Both the position numbers and the translations under genes were made by a program. Positions 56,301 to 60,281 of a stretch of 60,281 bases of DNA are shown in pieces. Every line of letters starts with the position of its first letter. The stretch's first letter is position 1. Source of the DNA: Thiocapsa sp. KS1 (GTDB taxonomy: Bacteria; Pseudomonadota; Gammaproteobacteria; Chromatiales; Chromatiaceae); contig NZ_LN848257.1 of NCBI RefSeq assembly GCF_001499735.1, positions 916,296-976,576 of the forward strand, given 5' to 3'. The notes under the pieces are model-generated. The model was given only the letters and a program-made list of their open reading frames with translations, was not told the DNA's origin and ran no database searches.

Positions 56301-58298
56301 GTTGAGACTCGGACCTCCTGACTCCAAGGCGCAGATGTCGTTTGCACGGAAGGCTTCCGCGAGTGCCGGGGCAACGAAATCGGCGTCCAGCTTTCCGGCG
56401 ATCACGTGCCGGGACGCACCGAAGAACCGCTCGAAGGCCGGATTGCATGCCAGATAGCGCCCGTCCATACCTTTGAGCCAGAGGAGATCCGGGATAGCGT
56501 CCATGATGATCTGCAGTCGTTCTCTCGCCGCCTGCATCTCGTCGGACTGGCGCCGATGCTCCGCCTCGAGGGCCCGGTGATCGAGGGCATGGGAGATGTC
56601 CGCCACGATCGTCTCGAGCAGGTGACGGACGTCCTTGTCGAAGAAGTCGGGCGCATCGGCGAAAACGCAGAACGCGCCGACGACGGCACCGCCGCGATGC
56701 AGGGGCAAGGCCGCAGCGCCGCACCAGCCGAACCGGGTACCGTCGGCGTGCCAAGACGCGGCGTCGGGGTCGGTTTGCAGACGTTGCGACCAAAACGGCC
56801 GGTCGGCTCGGATCGCGATGCCGACCGGGTTTCGCCCGAGCGGCGCATCGGCATCGATCTCGATCGGGATGTCGCCCGGGACCTCGGTCCCGCAGCCTGC
56901 TCCGGCGACGTAGCGCAACTGACTGCTCGCTTGTTCGATGAGTCCGATCCAGGCGACGGTCAGGCCGCCGAGATCGACCATCGCACTGCAGATCTCGCGA
57001 AACAGATCGGGCTCCAGGCTGCAACGCGTGATCGCCTGGCTACAGTGGGCAAGGGCCGCGTGGAGCCGGCTCAGGCGTTGACTGCGTTGTTCGGTCAGCC
57101 GGCGCCTGGTGATGTCCATTGCGGTTCCGACCGCGAGAGCGGGGCGTCCGCCGGAATCTCGGCGCACCACACGACCGCGGGTCTGGAGCCACACCCAACG
57201 GCCGTCGCAGTGTCGGCTCCGGTACTCGCACTCGATGGGAGGATCGCCCGGCGCAAAGGCTGCTTGGAAGGCACGCATCGCGGCGTCGCGGTCATCCGGA
57301 TGCACCGACTCCAGCCAGGCGGCCCGATCGAGCGGCGTCGCGACGTCCTGAAGGCCGAGCAGATCCCGCAGCGTCTCGTCGCGATAGAGCTGATCCGCAT
57401 CCAGGTCAAATTCCCAGAAACCGATGCCGGACGCGTCGACGGCCATCCGCAGCCGCTGCTCGGTGTGGGCTTGTGCCCCCAGCAAACGCTCGGTTCGGCG
57501 CTTGGTATCGTCGTGCAGGAGGTTGAACCCGATCCGCTCCATCAGGTTATGCAGCGTCAACATCCCTATGACCAGTCCACCGGCATCCACCACCGCCAGA
57601 TGGCGCAGACCCTCGTCCTGCATCAGACATGCGGCATCCGACACGGGGCTGTCGTTGCGGATCATCCGCACGGGCGATCGCATGACATCGCGCACGATCA
57701 TGTCTCTGGCCTGAGCGCCACGGCTCGCTAAGAGACCCGGAATATCGCGCTCCGTGAGGATACCCAGCGGGCGACGTCCCTCGGCGATGAGCACGTACGA
57801 GGCGCGGTACTGCAGCATGAGTCGGCGCGCCTGTGCGACGGACGCATCGGGCGGCATGAGCGGCAGGTCGCGATCCATCACTGCGGTCAGGTCATCGAGC
57901 TGTTTGAGCAGACGCAGGGTCAGATGGCGGCGGAAGTCGGTCTCGCTCGCGACCCCGACCGCCCTGCCGCTCGGGTCGACCGCCACCAAGTGGCGAACCT
58001 GGTGATCGAGGGCTTGGAGATAGGCAGAGGAGAAATCCGTCTCCCTTGGAATGGCGAGCACCGGGGTGCTCATGACCTCTGCAACCGGCCGGTCGAGATC
58101 GACTTCCCGATCCAGCAGCCGCAGCAGATCACGCTCGGTCAGGATACCCAGGGGCTGCCCGTCCTCGAGCACGAGGATGCATGAGAGTCTTTCCCGAGCC
58201 ATGGTCCGGACCGCATCCCGCAGCGGGCTGTCCGGCACAACGGACTGAAGTGCCCGCGACATGATATCGGCGAGCGTCAGCTCGATGGCATCCGACAT
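53370..58298 (-). CDS. CBS/PAS/GAF hybrid sensor histidine kinase
   Basis: A 1642-residue soluble hybrid kinase with no membrane helix. Order: four CBS repeats (about 1-265; [34 protein letters not shown]), PAS_3 ([22 protein letters not shown]), GAF (about 430-600), two PAS ([34 protein letters not shown]), a second GAF-like domain, HisKA His1056 in [16 protein letters not shown], HATPase ([19 protein letters not shown]), receiver Asp1355 in [13 protein letters not shown], then an Hpt-like domain in which the expected His is Arg1506 ([17 protein letters not shown]). CBS pairs usually sense adenosyl ligands or gate output. ATG at 58298 follows AAGGAG. Begins 38 bp after the HD-GYP gene. Confidence 0.92.
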   Translation of the reverse strand: MSDAIELTLADIMSRALQSVVPDSPLRDAVRTMARERLSCILVLEDGQPLGILTERDLLRLLDREVDLDRPVAEVMSTPVLAIPRETDFSSAYLQALDHQVRHLVAVDPSGRAVGVASETDFRRHLTLRLLKQLDDLTAVMDRDLPLMPPDASVAQARRLMLQYRASYVLIAEGRRPLGILTERDIPGLLASRGAQARDMIVRDVMRSPVRMIRNDSPVSDAACLMQDEGLRHLAVVDAGGLVIGMLTLHNLMERIGFNLLHDDTKRRTERLLGAQAHTEQRLRMAVDASGIGFWEFDLDADQLYRDETLRDLLGLQDVATPLDRAAWLESVHPDDRDAAMRAFQAAFAPGDPPIECEYRSRHCDGRWVWLQTRGRVVRRDSGGRPALAVGTAMDITRRRLTEQRSQRLSRLHAALAHCSQAITRCSLEPDLFREICSAMVDLGGLTVAWIGLIEQASSQLRYVAGAGCGTEVPGDIPIEIDADAPLGRNPVGIAIRADRPFWSQRLQTDPDAASWHADGTRFGWCGAAALPLHRGGAVVGAFCVFADAPDFFDKDVRHLLETIVADISHALDHRALEAEHRRQSDEMQAARERLQIIMDAIPDLLWLKGMDGRYLACNPAFERFFGASRHVIAGKLDADFVAPALAEAFRANDICALESGGPSLNEEWLTFASDGYRGLFETIKTPVRDAAGIPIGVLGVARDITKLREAQDALREREEVYRAIFAQASDGIILVDAETAGFVEFNDAACEALGYSREEFSRLGIADVQAERDLAGVRDGLRMILREGRGDFDTLHRHKDGSMRHVRVGNRAIEIKGHPYVVAIVTDMTERTLAQAELDLHRHHLRALVDARTAELDAANRDLMRSDRRLKALFDLSQVAPTLSEPELLQAGIDTAVTLTDSLIGYLHFVNENEETVQLCTWSRGTLAYCTAEHDAHYMISKAGVWADSLRTGKASMHNDFQSIPGRRGYPEGHAALVRHLGVPIKEGERVRMLIGVGNKPIDYDESDLQQLQLVGDDLWRIVMRRRTELALAEAKEIAESANRSKSAFLANMSHEIRTPMNAIIGLGHLLEREVTEPKPRAQVTKVMEAARHLLSIINDILDLSKIEAGQLTLEETGFSPVALIQHAFSILGERASAKGLTLEQSIDPRIPAMLYGDAHRLGQILLNYLGNAIKFSERGAIRVSARAREEGGRRFLLCLEVADEGIGLTPSQCERLFKPFTQGDDSTTRRYGGTGLGLVICKRLAELMGGEVGVESAPGQGSRFRVEVPLRFDNESAHVDTDPLRPRPSGDLEGRLARRYRGTRLLVAEDDPLNAEVACELLRRLGLVVDIAANGQEAVDMARERDYALVLMDVQMPIMDGLTATRTIRRLPGRETLPILAMTANAFEEDRQACLDAGMNDHVGKPVQPERLYSALLRWLPPMPGPPEAGEEFAASHVDEVALTGALARIPGLDVPAGLRAVGSDNAGYRRVLDLFARAHGEDAAVLRRRLAAGELGEVERLARTLKRLSTMLGATALGARAGELAERIETGASTSDLEAGIAALEAVLAPLLEGIRSVSSARPSATPDLDWSQAPIVLARLETLLAEDNTRAKDLLLESAPLIDAILGTHAVRFRSQVENFDFEQALKTLRLVLDTRDG

Positions 58299-58336
58299 CG
58301 AATAACTCCTTCGACGATGCGCGTGATTCAAACCAA

Positions 58337-59500
58337 TCAAGGGCCGGAGGGTACCGGAGCGAGTGTTTCTCGCATCCGGGAGAGCTTCTCGAGGCGCGCC
58401 GAGTCGCTGTCGTCGAACCGCATGGCGATGCTTCGAAACGCCTTGAGCCGCGCCATGAACGCGTCGACCACATCCGGATCGAAATGGGTGCCGCGTCCTT
58501 GCTCGATGATGGTCACGGTCTGCGCAAACGGGTAAGGAAGCTTGTAGACACGCTGGCAAATCAGTGCGTCGAAGACGTCCGCCAGCGCCATGAGCCGGGC
58601 GGCGATCGGGATCGCGTCGCCCTTGAGTCCCTCCGGATACCCCGAGCCGTCCCATTTCTCGTGATGATAGTGCGCGATGTCCTTGGCGATCGACAGAAAG
58701 GCAAGCGGGCGCTCGGTATCGCGCTCGGCCAGCTCGATCGCCTCGCGGCCGAGACGGCTATGCGTCTTCATGATCTCCCACTCCTCGGGCGTGAGCTTGC
58801 CGGCCTTCAGAAGGATGTGGTCCGGCACACCAACCTTGCCGATGTCGTGCAGAGGTGCGGATTTGACCAGGAGATCGATGGTCTGCTCGGTGAGGAAAGG
58901 CGCAAAACGCGGGTGCTTGCGCAACGCATCGGCGAGCAGCCCGACATAGCCTTGGGTGCGACGCAGATGGTTGCCGGTCTCCGGGTCCCGGATCTCGGCC
59001 AAGTGCGCGAGGGCGCGAATACTCGCGTCCTGGATCAGAAGGTTCTCCTGCATGCGACGCGACACCTCGGCCTCGAGCAGCAGGTTCTCGTTGCGCAGAC
59101 GATCCCGAGCGGCCTTCAGCTCCAGCTGTGTCTTGATGCGCGCAAGAACGATCGCCGGCTTGATCGGTTTGGTGATGTAGTCCACCGCGCCGAGCGCGAG
59201 ACCGCGCTCCTCGTCCATCGCCGCGTCCAACGCCGTGACAAAGATCACCGGGATGTCCGCGGTGGCCGGATCGGCATGCAAGCGGCTCATCACCTCGTAG
59301 CCGTCCATCTCCGGCATCATGACGTCGAGCAGGATCAGATCGGGGCGCGGCTCGGCAAGCGCGTGCAGCGCTCTGCGGCCGGAGCGAACGGCACGGACAC
59401 AATAGGCAGGACTCAAGAGATCGGTCAGGACGGCCAGATTCTCGACCGTGTCGTCGACAACGAGGATCGTCGGGAGGACCACGGGGGTATCACTCAGCAT
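58337..59500 (-). CDS. Response regulator with HD-GYP phosphodiesterase domain
   Basis: A 387-residue two-domain regulator. The receiver domain has [16 protein letters not shown] and phospho-acceptor Asp59 in [17 protein letters not shown] coiled linker leads to an HD-GYP domain: HD at 218-219 ([21 protein letters not shown]), [16 protein letters not shown] (GYP at 287-289) and [16 protein letters not shown]. Such domains hydrolyse cyclic di-GMP. ATG at 59500 follows AAGGAG; a longer frame toward msrQ has no homology. It precedes two hybrid kinases on the same strand and is their likely output or regulatory partner. Confidence 0.93.
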   Translation of the reverse strand: MLSDTPVVLPTILVVDDTVENLAVLTDLLSPAYCVRAVRSGRRALHALAEPRPDLILLDVMMPEMDGYEVMSRLHADPATADIPVIFVTALDAAMDEERGLALGAVDYITKPIKPAIVLARIKTQLELKAARDRLRNENLLLEAEVSRRMQENLLIQDASIRALAHLAEIRDPETGNHLRRTQGYVGLLADALRKHPRFAPFLTEQTIDLLVKSAPLHDIGKVGVPDHILLKAGKLTPEEWEIMKTHSRLGREAIELAERDTERPLAFLSIAKDIAHYHHEKWDGSGYPEGLKGDAIPIAARLMALADVFDALICQRVYKLPYPFAQTVTIIEQGRGTHFDPDVVDAFMARLKAFRSIAMRFDDSDSARLEKLSRMRETLAPVPSGP

Positions 59501-59577
59501 AACAGCCGACTCCTTCGGCGTGGCAATCCGGTCATTGTAGTTCTTCCTGGATGCTTCGCCGACGACCGCGTTGCATT

Positions 59578-60222
59578 TCACCGACGTTCGGGCGCCATCC
59601 AGGGATGCCGACGCCATGCCGAACGGAGCCGGACGGCGAGATCGCGCCAGGGTACACGCATGCCGAGCAAGACCGCGAGGATGACCCCGTAGATCACGGG
59701 CTGCAGGAGATCCGCCTTCACCAGCCAGAGATAGTGCAGCACGCCGAGCACGCCGATGGCGTAGACGGCCCGATGCAGTGTCTTCCAACGCCGCCCGAGA
59801 CGCCGGATCCAGCCTTGGGTCGAGGTGATCGCCAAGGGCACCATCAAGACGAAGGCCGCGAAACCGACCGTGATATAGGGACGTTTGAGGACATCCTCGG
59901 CGATGGTGCCCAAATCGAAGAACCGATCCAGCCAGAGATAGGTCGTCACGTGCAGGACCGCATAGAAGAAGGCGAACAGGCCGAGCATGCGTCGATACCT
60001 GACAAGCCACACCTGCCCGGTCAGACGCCGCAACGGGGTGATCGCGAGCGTCGCCAGCAGAAGACGCAAGGTCCAATCACCCGTGAAATGCGTGATCGCC
60101 TCGACCGGGTTGGGTCCAAGTGCCCCGCTCGCTCCCCGCGCGATCAAAACGCCGAACGGCACCAGGCAGAGCAGGAAAACCAGGGGTTTGCCGTAGCGCA
60201 CAAACATCTCGACTCGGGTCAT
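59578..60222 (-). CDS. msrQ: MsrQ, haem-binding membrane subunit of MsrPQ
   Basis: A 214-residue six-helix inner-membrane protein (YedZ family) that passes electrons from the quinone pool or flavin reductase to MsrP for repair of periplasmic methionine sulfoxide. Visible: FTGDWTLRLLLATLAITPLRRL, RYRRMLGLFAFFYAVLHVTTYLWLD with a haem-ligand His, and WKTLHRAVYAIGVLGVLHYLWLVK with two further conserved His. It starts 1 nt after the msrP stop, so msrPQ form one operon read from the right. Confidence 0.93.
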   Translation of the reverse strand: MTRVEMFVRYGKPLVFLLCLVPFGVLIARGASGALGPNPVEAITHFTGDWTLRLLLATLAITPLRRLTGQVWLVRYRRMLGLFAFFYAVLHVTTYLWLDRFFDLGTIAEDVLKRPYITVGFAAFVLMVPLAITSTQGWIRRLGRRWKTLHRAVYAIGVLGVLHYLWLVKADLLQPVIYGVILAVLLGMRVPWRDLAVRLRSAWRRHPWMAPERR

Positions 60223-60223
60223 A

Positions 60224-60281
60224 TCAATAGAATCGCTTCAGATCCATCCCCGCGTACAGCTCGGCGACCTGATCGCCGTAA
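60224..60281 (-). CDS. msrP: MsrP catalytic subunit, C-terminal end only
   Basis: Partial gene cut by the window edge. The minus-strand frame gives YGDQVAELYAGMDLKRFY then TGA, which matches the conserved C-terminus of MsrP/YedY (N.Y..QVA.LY.GMDL...), the molybdopterin methionine-sulfoxide reductase. The position right before msrQ supports the call; nothing more can be said of the enzyme here. Confidence 0.8.
   Translation of the reverse strand, partial: YGDQVAELYAGMDLKRFY

Overview
The window looks like chromosomal DNA from a high-GC gammaproteobacterium. The order pncC-thpR-recA-recX-alaS-lysC-csrA-tRNA-Ser is a standard gammaproteobacterial backbone. The accessory content (Mrp-like cation/proton complex, paired family-57 glycosidases, SulP transporter, MsrPQ, large sensor kinases) would fit a purple sulfur bacterium of the Chromatiaceae. 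No photosynthesis or sulfur-oxidation gene lies in the window, so that family assignment is inference.

Left part (1-16100): a secreted small protein behind an ATTAGAA/TTCTAAT palindrome, a cupin, a DUF2333 membrane protein, then a tightly overlapping nine-gene operon (2827-10598) for an Mrp/complex-I-like antiporter. Its three ND5/MrpD-type subunits include one that ends in a periplasmic-type peptidoglycan-binding domain and lacks the usual membrane glutamate. A large AsmA-type protein and a SulP anion transporter follow on the opposite strand.

Middle-left (16300-27700) is a plastic region. It holds a phosphodiester glycosidase, decayed IS3 and IS5 transposases, two adjacent oleate-hydratase-family genes (one broken by an amber codon, the other divergent at the catalytic site), a phosphoketolase, truncated remnants of a DODA dioxygenase and a RecD2 helicase, an MtrA-like corrinoid-domain/DUF4346 protein and a LoiP-like M48 protease.

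Middle (28000-35500) is the conserved housekeeping block on the minus strand: tRNA-Ser(GCT), csrA, lysC, alaS, recX, recA, thpR and pncC. From 35600 to 48900 come small conserved proteins (cupin, DUF302, DUF1244, DUF2750, DUF2934), an unusual HTH-ferredoxin-reductase fusion, two GH57 glycoside hydrolases, an LTA-synthase-like membrane sulfatase and a CopA copper ATPase.

Right end (49499-60281): a minus-strand signalling operon consisting of an HD-GYP response regulator (probable c-di-GMP phosphodiesterase), a 1642-residue CBS/PAS/GAF hybrid kinase and a 1292-residue CHASE/PAS/GAF hybrid kinase. It is followed at the edge by msrQ and the tail of msrP, the periplasmic methionine-sulfoxide repair pair.

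No CRISPR array, prophage or complete insertion sequence was found. The most unusual items are the Mrp-like operon with its peptidoglycan-binding subunit, the MtrA-like protein, the degenerate oleate hydratase pair, the HTH-Fer2-FNR fusion and the kinase whose Hpt-like domain has Arg instead of His.
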